Origin: DATBGZ01 sp963803115
Lineage (GTDB): Bacteria > Actinomycetota > Actinomycetes > Mycobacteriales > Micromonosporaceae
Direction: 5' to 3'
DNA length: 64,000 nucleotides
NCBI GenBank assembly: GCA_963803115.1
Contig: CAWDLN010000003.1
Coordinates: forward strand, 186,001-250,000
Within the stretch, counting starts at the first letter, position 1; each line of letters begins with the position of its first letter. The notes beneath the pieces were generated by a model. The model made no database searches. It had not been told where the DNA came from and worked only from the letters and a program-made list of their open reading frames with translations. Made by a program: the position numbers and the translations under genes. Positions 53,424-62,464 of the stretch are shown here, piece by piece.

Positions 53424-54461
53424 CTAGCGGTCAATCCGGACGGTACGCCCACACAGCTCGTCGTCGAGCAGGGCGATGTCGGCTTCGACCATGCGTTGCG
53501 CTACCTCACGCCAGGTGGAAGTCGGCCGCCACCCGAGGCGGGTGGCGGCCTTCGTGGCCACCCCAACGAGCGCCGGTACCTCGGCCGGGCGCTCGTACTG
53601 CGGGTCGATCTTTACGTACTGCTCCCAGTCCAACCCGGCGTGGCCGAACGCGGCCGCGGCGAACTCCCGCACTGTTGCCGGCACGCCGGTGGCGAGGACG
53701 TAGTCATCAGGTGATTCCTGCTGCAGCATGAGCCAGATCGCTTGCACGTACTCGGGCGCGTAGCCCCAGTCGCGGACCGCGTCGAGGTTGCCGACGTAGA
53801 GCTCGCTCTGATGGCCGGACCGGATCCGAGCCACCGCACGCGTGATCTTGCGCGTCACAAACGTCTCGCCGCGGCGCTCCGACTCGTGGTTGAACATGAT
53901 GCCGTTGGATGCGTGGAGACCGTACGCCTCGCGGTAGTTGACCGTGACCCAATGCGAGTACAACTTGGCCACGCCGTACGGGCTGCGAGGGTGAAAGGGA
54001 CTCGTCTCGTCCTGCGGCGGCGGGGTGAGGCCGAACATCTCCGACGTGGACGCCTGAAAGTAGCGCGTCGACACACCCGAGGCGCGCACGGCTTCCAGCA
54101 GCCGAATGGTGCCAAGAGCCGTCGCCTCGCCGGTGTATTCAGGCACCTCGAAGCTCACCTTGACATGGCTTTGGGCCGCCAGGTGGTAAACCTCGTCCGG
54201 TCGAATGTCCCGGATCAAGTTCACCAGTCGGCTCGCGTCCGTTATGTCGCCGTAGTGCAGGAAAAGGCGGCGGTGGCTCTCGTGCGGGTCCTGGTAGATC
54301 CCATCCAGGCGCTGCGTATTGAACATAGAGGCGCGTCGAATAATGCCGTGCACCTCATAACCCTTCGCGAGCAATAACTCGGCGAGGTACGACCCATCCT
54401 GCCCGGTAATGCCGGTGATAAAAGCGACCTTCCCGTCGTTATTAACATCGATCACCGTCAT
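53424..54461 (-). CDS. gmd: GDP-mannose 4,6-dehydratase
   Basis: A 345-residue short-chain dehydrogenase. VAFITGITGQDGSYLAELLL is the NADP loop. IIRRASMFNTQRLDGIY, HYGDITDASRLVNLIRDIRP and YHLAAQSHVKVSFEVPEYT follow, then the catalytic STSEMFG and YGVAKLYSHW (Tyr-x-x-x-Lys). ERRGETFVTRKITRAVARI is the family's substrate stretch. It makes GDP-4-keto-6-deoxy-D-mannose, the precursor of GDP-L-fucose and GDP-rhamnose. The gene is intact. With fcl next to it, fucose in an exported polysaccharide is the simplest reading. Confidence 0.95.
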   Translation of the reverse strand: MTVIDVNNDGKVAFITGITGQDGSYLAELLLAKGYEVHGIIRRASMFNTQRLDGIYQDPHESHRRLFLHYGDITDASRLVNLIRDIRPDEVYHLAAQSHVKVSFEVPEYTGEATALGTIRLLEAVRASGVSTRYFQASTSEMFGLTPPPQDETSPFHPRSPYGVAKLYSHWVTVNYREAYGLHASNGIMFNHESERRGETFVTRKITRAVARIRSGHQSELYVGNLDAVRDWGYAPEYVQAIWLMLQQESPDDYVLATGVPATVREFAAAAFGHAGLDWEQYVKIDPQYERPAEVPALVGVATKAATRLGWRPTSTWREVAQRMVEADIALLDDELCGRTVRIDR

Positions 54462-54582
54462 TGTCTACCCCGTACTCGTCGGCCACCTGTGAGCCAGCTT
54501 TGTTGACGCGAGAACGCCCCAGTCTGCCATGCGCGTGTCGCGCCGTGGCGGCCGCCCACTCGGATGACCGCGTGGCCGTGTA

Positions 54583-56175
54583 TCAGGCCGATCGCCTGGA
54601 TCGGCGCGCTACGCCCCGCGTCGCCCACGCGCGCAACCGCCGAAGGGCGAGCCAGGCCACAACGACAGTGGCCCGACCGAGGGACCGCACACCCTCCACC
54701 TCTACCGTTCTCGGCACCAGCGTGGCGCGGCCACGGCGGCCGCGCTGCGAAAAGTCGACCGCGCCGGATGCCAGCTCGTCGGGTTCGAAGCCGGTCAAAT
54801 CGAGCACACCAGCCTGGTCGGCCGATACGTCTCTGCGGCCGTGCACTGCGGCGACGGCGTCGACCAATGAGTCGCCGGGCGCACGAACCCACCGCGCTCG
54901 ACCGAGCGCCGCCGTTCGCCAGAAGTGGACGTCGGCACCGCCGTCGCCCGCCACGCGGATCACTCCGGCCGCGTGACGATCGAGAAGGTCGATCAGGCGG
55001 GCCAGCGCGTCTGGGGCCAGGCCGTAGGAGGCCGGCAGTTCGAGAAGGTAGGGCGATGGGAACGCGGACTCCGGCCGCTCGGTCACGAATCGTACGCGGG
55101 GTTCGCCGCGGTACGTGGCAGCGATCAGCCGAAGGTCGAGCTGTGGATCGGTGAGCGCCGGCACCCGCCCACGGTCGAGTTGGTCCCATGGACCGACGAG
55201 ATTGACGCGCACGTCCCGCTCGGCCCCGCGCAGCACGGAATCGACTGCGGCCCGCACCCGCTCGAGGGGCTCGTGATCGACGGCAACGACGACCTCGACC
55301 AGGGGGACCGACCATGCTGTTCCGCCCGCCTTGCGCCAATGTCGCGGATAGGGCACAAGATCTGCGAGGAACGCGAGCCGGTAGCGCGCGATCTGTTCCT
55401 GCGCGCGCATTACATTCGTCCGGCCAAGGTGCCAGCTCTGGGCGCGCGGCTCGGGGATGAAGACCGCGCCGGCCTGGGCGAGTCGGTAGCCGAACTCCGT
55501 ATCGTTGCCAAACCGCAGTCCTGGGTTCGGGCCGCCGGCGAGGTCGAACAGCTCGCGGCGCAATCCCACCGTCGCCCCGACAAAGATCCTGAACGCGAGG
55601 TGATCGGCGGTTCGAAGCTGGTCGGTCTGCGCGATGTAGCGCTCCTGATACTCGTGTGGTTCACCGGGGCTGCCGCCGAACAAATCGGCCGCGGTGCCCG
55701 ACGACCACATATCTGCCACCCGCTCCGCGGTCGGCCAGGGCCCGTCGACGAACCTCTTGAAGCCCAGGGTCACCGCGTACGGCAGCACATGCAGCCAGCG
55801 GGCGAGAGCCGCGACGTGCTCCGGGTAGACGAGCATGTCGGCATCGAGCAGGTGCAGGACCGTGCCCGAGCTGTGGGCTACGCCCAGGTGCAGCGCGTTG
55901 GCCTTTCCCCAGCCCTCGGCGACCCGGACCAGCTTCGTCCGCTCCGGGCGGATCTCCGGCAGGTGCAACGGCGGGTCTGAGCCGTCGTCGACGACGATCA
56001 CCTCGAGCAGCTCGGCCGGATAGGTCTGCCGGCTGAGCGCGGACAGCGTGAGGTCGAGGATCTGCTGGTCTTCAAACGCGGGTAGGACGACGCTGACAGT
56101 CTCTGAGGGCTGCCATCGATCGAGGTCTGGCGGTGTCACCGAGGACCAGTCGTTGCGCATCACCCGGGGTGTCAT
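54583..56175 (-). CDS. Family 2-type glycosyltransferase with long C-terminal region
   Basis: A 530-residue protein. A GT-A domain spans about residues 25-260: SVVLPAFEDQQILDLTLSAL, VIVVDDGSDPP, the DxD-like LLDADMLVYPEHVAALARWL, and FIPEPRAQSWHLGRTNV. The remaining 250 residues have no domain I recognise. They hold LVEVVVAVDHEPLERVRAAV, which looks like the start of a second, partial GT-A fold, and an arginine-rich end. The ATG at 56175 overlaps the stop of the upstream glycosyltransferase gene (ATGA), so the two are coupled. It may be soluble or membrane-associated; no membrane segment is evident. Confidence 0.82.
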   Translation of the reverse strand: MTPRVMRNDWSSVTPPDLDRWQPSETVSVVLPAFEDQQILDLTLSALSRQTYPAELLEVIVVDDGSDPPLHLPEIRPERTKLVRVAEGWGKANALHLGVAHSSGTVLHLLDADMLVYPEHVAALARWLHVLPYAVTLGFKRFVDGPWPTAERVADMWSSGTAADLFGGSPGEPHEYQERYIAQTDQLRTADHLAFRIFVGATVGLRRELFDLAGGPNPGLRFGNDTEFGYRLAQAGAVFIPEPRAQSWHLGRTNVMRAQEQIARYRLAFLADLVPYPRHWRKAGGTAWSVPLVEVVVAVDHEPLERVRAAVDSVLRGAERDVRVNLVGPWDQLDRGRVPALTDPQLDLRLIAATYRGEPRVRFVTERPESAFPSPYLLELPASYGLAPDALARLIDLLDRHAAGVIRVAGDGGADVHFWRTAALGRARWVRAPGDSLVDAVAAVHGRRDVSADQAGVLDLTGFEPDELASGAVDFSQRGRRGRATLVPRTVEVEGVRSLGRATVVVAWLALRRLRAWATRGVARRSRRSA

Positions 56176-58115
56176 GACGGCCCGAACTCCGTGTACGGCG
56201 GCAGTCCGGTCCAGCGGCGGACCGGGTCGCGGTCGAAGTGGTCGAGACTCACGTCCCACGTGTGTCCCTCGTGATAGCGAACATAGATGTATCCGAAACC
56301 ATGAGTACGATAGACCAGCCCGCCAGCGGCCAGTACGCGCTCGAGGAGCGCTCGGTCGACCGACCGCTCGACCGGTCGCCAGCCACCGACCGCTTCGAGG
56401 TCGCCCCGGCCAAGCAGGATCGTGCCGCCGGCGACGTATCCGTCGTAGAGCTCGCTTGCCATCCGTCGACGAACGGTGACATCGCGAGGCGCCAGGTAGA
56501 CGAATTCCGCTCCCTTGCCGACCACCGTGGCGCCCGAGTAATGCCGGGCGAGCACCAGATCCCACACGTGCTCGGGTCCGTACCGGTCGTCGTCGTCAAC
56601 CTTGGTCAGCAGCGATCCGCGGGCGGATCGGGTGGTCTCGCCGAGGGCCTCGCCGAAACTCAGCTCCCCCGGCACGCAGACCACGTCGATGCGGCCCGGG
56701 TTGCGCTCCGCCGCCTCCCGTACGGCCGGGGTCGGCTCGGCGCCATGTAACCCCACCACGATGTCCAGCTCCGGATAGGTCTGGTGCGCGAGATCGGACA
56801 ACACCTGGGGAAGCCGGTCTGGCCGGCGGGTCAACAACAGCGCCGTGACCGTCGGCGGGCGGGCAAGCGAAGGGTAGGCCGTCGCCGTGGCGCGCGGGAG
56901 GGCCAAACCGGTCGCATGGTGGCGAAGCGCGGCCCGGCGCTGCCGCACACTCGCGACCTCACGGTCCATGACGTCGGCGTCCGCAGGCACCGATGCGACC
57001 AGGATGGCGGCAAGCTCGTCGCCCAAGAGGTCGGCAACGAGCAGGCCGAGCTTCGGGGCGTGCACGAGCACGCCGGTCATGGCGAGCTGGGCGAGGGTAG
57101 CCGCGTGCGCCACCGCGGGAATGCCGCTGGGCTCGGGGCATGTGATCAGTGAAAGGTTGGCCAGTGAGTCCCGCTGACCCGGACCGAGGGGTTCGCCGAC
57201 GCGGCCGGTGACGAGTCGGGCGGGATCAGCCAGATTCTTGCCGACCCACCACCGGACGCCGCCGTCGTCCTGGGCGAGGTGCAACACACCGGACGCCAGC
57301 CGAGCGTCGTACCGGCTGCGTCCGATCGGATTGGCCGTTCCGGCGTCAACCAGGACGACCGGACGGTCGGCCTCGATACCGCCGGCCCCCGCAGTCAGCT
57401 CGACCGGCGCAGCGGAGTGTTCGTCCGTTGCGGCCGTTCGGACCGGCGCGGTGGTCAGGACAATGTCGTGCCGGCGCAGACGCGTCTCTACCGAGCGGGG
57501 TGGCGGCGGGCGTTCAAGGTTGGATGGCGACAGCCAACCCGGCAGCGGGCCGTCGACGATGAGGTCCGGGCTCGCTGGTCGCGGCAATGGCCGGATTGGT
57601 TCCAGGATCTCCAGGATTGCCGCGACGACCTGTCTCAGGTCGACCGGTTCCTCGAGTTCGACGGACACCTCGGCTCGGCCACGACCCGTCGGTGGCAGAG
57701 CCACGCGATGCCAGACCAGGTGCCGGAGAGGGCCAAGGCGGCCCGACCAACCGGGCATCGGTGCGCGCCAGTCTTCGACCACGACCCGCAAGCGGTGGAC
57801 CGGACTCGCCTGCTCGCGTCCCATGACTGATCGGCGAAGCTCGGCGGCACTCGTGACAACGAGACTGTCACCTTCCGATTGGGTCGCGGGCTCCCACAGA
57901 CGCCGCCCACGCTGCCTCGGTACGCGGCGTACGCGCGCGGCAAACCGCTTGAGTCGACGCCTGAGCCCTGCGGCTACTCTCGCCGGGGTTAGCCGGACTA
58001 CGCCGCGCCTGAAGAGCTGCCCGGCCGCGCGCACGGGCTGAACGCTAACATGCGCTACGTTCCGTGAGCTTGCGAGGCGAAGATCGCGCTCCGCGCGTTG
58101 CTGAGTGTCGTACAT
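56172..58115 (-). CDS. Large glycosyltransferase with unknown N-terminal region and C-terminal family 2 domain
   Basis: A 647-residue protein if started at ATG 58115. The C-terminal 250 residues are a GT-A domain: PTVTALLLTRRPDRLPQVLS, LDIVVGLHG, the DxD motif LLTKVDDDDRYGPEHVWDLV, and GGTILLGRGDLEAVGGWRPV. The first 390 residues show no known family. A basic, amphipathic stretch at about 40-75 could touch the membrane, and VLVDAGTANPIGRSRYDARL repeats a nucleotide-loop-like pattern. The start is weak: no ribosome site is seen, and it lies only 16 bases from the start of the divergent glycosyltransferase, so a later start is possible. It overlaps the next gene. Confidence 0.72.
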   Translation of the reverse strand: MYDTQQRAERDLRLASSRNVAHVSVQPVRAAGQLFRRGVVRLTPARVAAGLRRRLKRFAARVRRVPRQRGRRLWEPATQSEGDSLVVTSAAELRRSVMGREQASPVHRLRVVVEDWRAPMPGWSGRLGPLRHLVWHRVALPPTGRGRAEVSVELEEPVDLRQVVAAILEILEPIRPLPRPASPDLIVDGPLPGWLSPSNLERPPPPRSVETRLRRHDIVLTTAPVRTAATDEHSAAPVELTAGAGGIEADRPVVLVDAGTANPIGRSRYDARLASGVLHLAQDDGGVRWWVGKNLADPARLVTGRVGEPLGPGQRDSLANLSLITCPEPSGIPAVAHAATLAQLAMTGVLVHAPKLGLLVADLLGDELAAILVASVPADADVMDREVASVRQRRAALRHHATGLALPRATATAYPSLARPPTVTALLLTRRPDRLPQVLSDLAHQTYPELDIVVGLHGAEPTPAVREAAERNPGRIDVVCVPGELSFGEALGETTRSARGSLLTKVDDDDRYGPEHVWDLVLARHYSGATVVGKGAEFVYLAPRDVTVRRRMASELYDGYVAGGTILLGRGDLEAVGGWRPVERSVDRALLERVLAAGGLVYRTHGFGYIYVRYHEGHTWDVSLDHFDRDPVRRWTGLPPYTEFGPS

Positions 58116-58131
58116 CAAAGGCGGATGTTCG

Positions 58132-59088
58132 TTGCTACCCACGCCCGAAGTCAGCGTCGTCATCCCGACGCGCGATCGGCCTGATCTGGTCATGCGCGCG
58201 GTGCGCAGCGCGCTGGCGCAGACGATGGATCGCATTGAGGTGATCGTCGTGGTCGACGGACCCGACGAGCGGACCTGCGCCGCGCTGGCGGAGATCGACG
58301 ATGCCCGTCTGCGCGTGATCGAGCTGCCGCTCCAGGGGGGCGCACCGAGCGCGCGCAATGTGGGCGCCCGCGAAGCGCGGGCTCGTTGGACGGCGTTACT
58401 GGACGACGACGACGAGTGGATCGCGACCAAGCTTGCCGTCCAGTTGGACCTCGCGGCGCGCTCCCCGTTCTCGCTACCGATCGTCGTGAGTCGATTGATT
58501 AACCGGACGCCCCGGGTCGACTTCGTGGTTCCCCGACGGCTGCCAGGTCCGGACGAGCCGATCAGCGAATACCTCGCCGTGCGCCGCGGTCTCTTTCATG
58601 GAGACGGATTCATTCAGACATCGACAATTATGGCCGCAACTGACCTGCTACGTAGGGTCCCGTTCGCGGTCGGGCTGCGCCGCCTTCAGGAACTGGACTG
58701 GACCTTGCGTGCGCTCCGCGAACGAGGCACCGGCGTCGTGATGGCCGCTGAGCCTCTGGTCATTTGGCACACGGACGAAGACCGACCGCGGGTGAGCTTC
58801 GACGCGCCCTGGCAGCAGTCGCTCGACTGGATCAAAGCAAGCCGGACAACTTCACGCCTCGCGCCTACGCCGCACTGATGATGAGCGTGATCAGCGCCAT
58901 GGCCGCACCTACCCATAGCGTCAAGGCGTTCTGGACGCTCCTGCGCGAGGCGCACACATACGGACGACCGGGCATGGTCGACTTACATCACGTACTTGCA
59001 GGTGTGGCTGCTTCCGCAGGACCTGCGGCGGGCGGTCAGAGATCGGGTGCTCAGCCGCCGGGACAAAGGACGTCCTCAGAGCTCGTAG
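58132..59088 (+). pseudogene. Family 2 glycosyltransferase, two frame breaks
   Basis: The long frame gives PEVSVVIPTRDRPDLVMRAV, IEVIVVVDGPDERTCAALAE, GAPSARNVGAREARARWTAL and LLDDDDEWIATKL, the complete GT-A donor site, up to about 58840. A second frame continues DNFTPRAYAALMMSVISAMA and REAHTYGRPGMVDL. The first frame then resumes near 58984 with YITYLQVWLLPQDLRRAVRD and stops at 59088. The ends agree with family length (about 318 residues). TTG at 58132 behind AAAGGCGG is the best start; a GTG nine codons earlier has no ribosome site. It heads the plus-strand half of the cluster. Confidence 0.8.
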
Positions 59089-59239
59089 TCTCGGCTCGGC
59101 TCGCCGGCGGCTCGGCTTGGCTGCTCGTTGGGCTCGCTGCTAGCCTTTCGGAACCGTTACCCAGCGTCGTAGTTGGCGCTGAGATGATGGGCGGCATGTC
59201 GGCGGGTCTCCGCTGGTCCGCTCACGAGGAGGACTGCAA

Positions 59240-60534
59240 GTGACGCGGGGCGCGGACCAGGCACCGTCCTGGAGATGGTTTGGAGAGGGCGAGGGTCAGC
59301 CCGAGCCCACGCCGCCACCACCACTGGACCCTTGGGGCCCGGTCAGTGAACCCTCCGATGGCTCGTCGCCACTCGACGGCTCACCGATGTTCGGTCAGCG
59401 ACAAGCTGATGAGTTGCCGTACGGTCAGCCGCGAGCCAACTCGATTGCCGGATCCGGTCAGCCGCCGGTCGAAGGATTGCCGTACGGTCAGCCGCCGGTC
59501 GAAGGATTGCCGTACGGTCAGCCGCCGGTCGACGTGCTACCCGCGGGGGCCACGGACTCACTGACCGTGCCGCGGCAGCCGGCCGTGGACGACACGGCCA
59601 AGATCCCGGCGTCGGCCTTTCTCGAGACGGCCATCATCCCGCGCTTGAAGCGGGACCCGGAAGCGCCGCCGTCATTGGCCGAGCTTGCCGGGCGGCACGG
59701 GCTCACGCCGGCGGCGGAGCGCCCGCGCCTCGGCCGTTACATCGCCGACCTGTGGCGCTACCGGCAATTCATCCAGACCTATGCCAACGGCCGCATCGTC
59801 GCCCAGTTCGGCGAGGCGCGGCTTGGTCGGGTGTGGCAGGTGCTCACCCCGCTGGTCAACGCCGGGGTCTACTTCCTGATCTTCGGCGTTGTCCTCGGTA
59901 CGCGACACGGGGTGCACAACTTCGTTGGGTACCTTGTCGTCGGCATATTCATTTTCAACGTTCACCAGCAATGTCGCCTCGAGCGCGGTCTCCTCGATCA
60001 GCGGCCAGCTTGGGCTTCGTGCGTGCGCTGCAGTTCCCGCGGGCGAGCCTGCCGATCGCCATGACCCTGATGCAGCTGCAGAATCTGGGCGTCTCGCTCG
60101 TCGTCATGGTCGGGATAGTGCTGGCCACCGGCGAGCCGTTGACCCTCGAGTGGGTCTGGCTGCTGCCGGCGCTGGTGCTGCAGACATTGTTCAGTCTTGG
60201 CCTGGGCCTCGTCTATGGCCCGTGTGGGCGCGAAGCTCGTTGACATCCGGCAGATTCTGCCCTTCCTAATGCGGATCTGGATGTACACGTCGGGCGTGCT
60301 TTACAGCGTCCGAATCTTCACGCAGCAACTGCCTTCATGGGCCACGCCGATCCTGCACGCCAATCCGGCGCTGGTCTACATCGAGCTCGCTCGCTTACTC
60401 GGTCATGGAGCAGGTACCGCTGAGCGTCGTCGTTCACCAAGCTTTGGATCATGGGCGGTGCTTGGGCACTCGTCGCGTTTGCGGGCGGCCTCATCTACTT
60501 CTGGCGCGGAGAGGGGCAGTACGGCCGTGGCTGA
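59240..60534 (+). pseudogene. Polysaccharide ABC exporter permease (Wzm/TagG type) with repeat-bearing N-terminal extension, several frame breaks
   Basis: The first frame (59240-about 59960) has a 130-residue proline-rich, soluble start with PYGQPPVEGL repeats. The transporter proper follows: YIADLWRYRQFIQTYANGRI, AQFGEARLGRVWQVLTPLVN and AGVYFLIFGVVLGTRHGVHN. Further pieces are SLGFVRALQFPRASLPIAMT, LPALVLQTLFSLGLGLVYG, ARVGAKLVDIRQILPFLMRI and SGVLYSVRIFTQQLPSW. The last piece is WALVAFAGGLIYFWRGEGQY before the stop at 60534. At least four frame changes (near 59960, 60000, 60215, 60390-60430) separate the pieces without loss. It exports a finished glycan with the ATPase encoded next. Confidence 0.78.
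59457..59540 (+). repeat. Coding 30-bp tandem repeat, nearly three copies
   Basis: Identical 30-base units start at 59457 and 59487, with a partial third from 59517 to 59540. Each encodes GQPPVEGLPY. A weaker related copy lies just before (59411-59433, ELPYGQPR). It is in the soluble N-terminal extension of the exporter permease. Confidence 0.88.
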
Positions 60535-61343
60535 CCAACCGAACGCGGGCTTCGGCCAGCACTGGGCAGACGTACACCCGAGTCCCCTCGGTGGTGGTCG
60601 AGGACCTGCACGTCGTCTACAAGGTTCACGGCTCGAGCGGAGCCGCCGCCAGTCCGGTCGCGGCGCTGAAGCGCATCGCCACCGGAGGCCCCGCCACGCG
60701 CGTGCGCGAGGTGCACGCGGTGCGCGGCGTCAGCTTCGTCGCGTACGAGGGCGACTCCATCGGCATCATCGGCAGCAACGGCTCCGGCAAGTCGACGCTC
60801 CTGCGCGCCGTCGCCGGGCTCATGCCGCCGACCAACGGCTGGGTCTACACGAAGAAGAAGCCTGCTCTGCTCGGCGTCGACGCCGTGCTCCTGAACGACC
60901 TCTCCGGCGAACGCAACGTCGTACTCGGCTGTCTCGCCCAGGGCATGCGCCGATCCGAGGTGAGGCCGCGGGTGGCGGAGATCATCGACTTCTCCGGGAT
61001 CAACGAACGGGGCGACTTCGCGTCCCTGCCGATGCGCACCTACTCATCGGGAATGGCGGCCCGGCTCAGGTTCTCCATCGCGGCGGCGAAGACGCACGAC
61101 ATCCTGCTCATCGACGAGGCTCTCGCCACCGGCGACGGCCTGTTCGCGAAGCGCGCCGAGAAACGCGTCCAGGAGCTGCGGGAGGGGGCCGGCACCATCA
61201 TCCTGGTCAGCCACGACCGAGGCTCGGTCGAGGGCTCCTGCGAACGCACAATCTGGTTGGAGTCCGGCGTGGTCAGGATGGACGGTCCGAGCACTGAGGT
61301 GCTCGACGCCTACGACGAGTTCACCAACAGCGCGAGTTCGTGA
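60527..61343 (+). pseudogene. Polysaccharide ABC exporter ATPase (Wzt/TagH type), one frame break near the start
   Basis: The start VADQPNAGFGQHWADVH (GTG at 60527, overlapping the permease stop by eight bases) reads in one frame. Near 60580 the frame changes to VPSVVVEDLHVVYKVHGSSG. Walker A IIGSNGSGKSTLLRAVAGLM, LNDLSGERNVVLGCLAQGMR, the signature YSSGMAARLRFSIAAA, Walker B ILLIDEALATGDGLFAKRAE and the H-loop LVSHDRGSVEG follow. These are the marks of polysaccharide and teichoic acid export ATPases (RfbE/TagH). It lacks the C-terminal carbohydrate-binding domain of some Wzt proteins. The break is small and likely an error. Confidence 0.84.
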
Positions 61344-61361
61344 AACGGCACGGAGGAAATC

Positions 61362-62463
61362 TTGAACACAGCGAATGAGGCCTTGATCCCGGCCGCGCGA
61401 CCACTGATCGGAGAAGCCGAGATCGAGGCCGCGGTGCGCGTGTTGCGCAGCGGCCTCGTCATGCAGGGGCCCGAGGTCGCCGCGTTCGAGGCCGAGTTCT
61501 CCGAACTGGTTGAGGGACGGCACTGCATCGCCGTCAACTCCGGCACGTCGGCCCTGCACGTGACTCTGATGGCGCTCGGGCTCGGACCAGGCGACGAGGT
61601 CATCGTCCCCTCGTTCTCCTTCGCCGCCACCGCCAACGCCGTCCGGCTGGTCGGGGGCGACGCCTGTCTTCGCGGACATCGAGCCGGGCAGCTTCTGCCT
61701 CGATCCCGACGCCGTCGCGGCGCTGATCGGACCGCGAACGCGCGCCGTCATGCCGGTTCACCTGTACGGTCATCCCGCCGCGATGGACCGGATCGGGGCT
61801 CTCGCGGACCGGCATGGGCTCGCCGTGGTAGAGGACGCGGCGCAGGCCCACGCCGCCACCCTCGGCGGCCGGGCGGTCGGCACCTTCGGGGTCGCCGCGT
61901 GCTTCAGCTTCTATCCGACGAAGAACATGCACTCGCTCGAGGGCGGCATGGTCACCACCGCGGACGCGTCGCTCGCGCGGACCATGCGGCTGCTACGCAA
62001 CCAGGGCATGGAGCAGCGCTACGCCAACGAGATCGTCGGGGCGAACCTGCGGCTGACCGACGTGGCGGCGGCCATCGGGCGCGTGCAGCTCAGCCAGCTC
62101 GCCGGACTGACCGCGCAGCGCCAAATCAACGCCAAGTTCTTCGACTCACGCATCACCGGTGCAGTGACCCCGCCGGTCGCCGACGGCGCCCGCCACGTCT
62201 ACCACCAGTACACCCTGCGGGTGCTCGACCGCGATGCGGCGCAGGAGAAGTTGCGCGAGGCCGGGGTGGGCTCGGCCGTGTACTACCCGACTCCCATCCA
62301 CCGCCTGCGGCCCTACCTCGACGACTCCGGCCAACCCGGGCCGTGGGACCTGCCAGAGACCGACCGTGCGGCGGCCGAGGTCCTTTCGATCCCGGTGTAC
62401 CCCGGCTTGAGCCAGGGCGACCTCGACCGCATCGTGGGCGCGGTCAACGCACTGGCGGTCTGA
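61362..62463 (+). pseudogene. DegT/DnrJ/EryC1/StrS aminotransferase, one frame break
   Basis: The first frame holds IPAARPLIGEAEIEAAVRVL, SGLVMQGPEVAAFEAEFSEL, VNSGTSALHVTLMALGLGPG and DEVIVPSFSFAATANAVRLV. Near 61665 it changes, and the other frame continues PVFADIEPGSFCLDPDAVAA, PVHLYGHPAAMDRIGALADR, DAAQAHAATLGGRAVGTFG and FSFYPTKNMHSLEGGMVTT, where Lys holds PLP. It ends at 62463. Together it is about 367 residues, the family norm. TTG at 61362 follows GGAGGAAATC. It aminates a keto nucleotide sugar, and with the Gfo/Idh gene beside it a 3-amino sugar is likely. Confidence 0.86.
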
Positions 62464-62464
62464 G

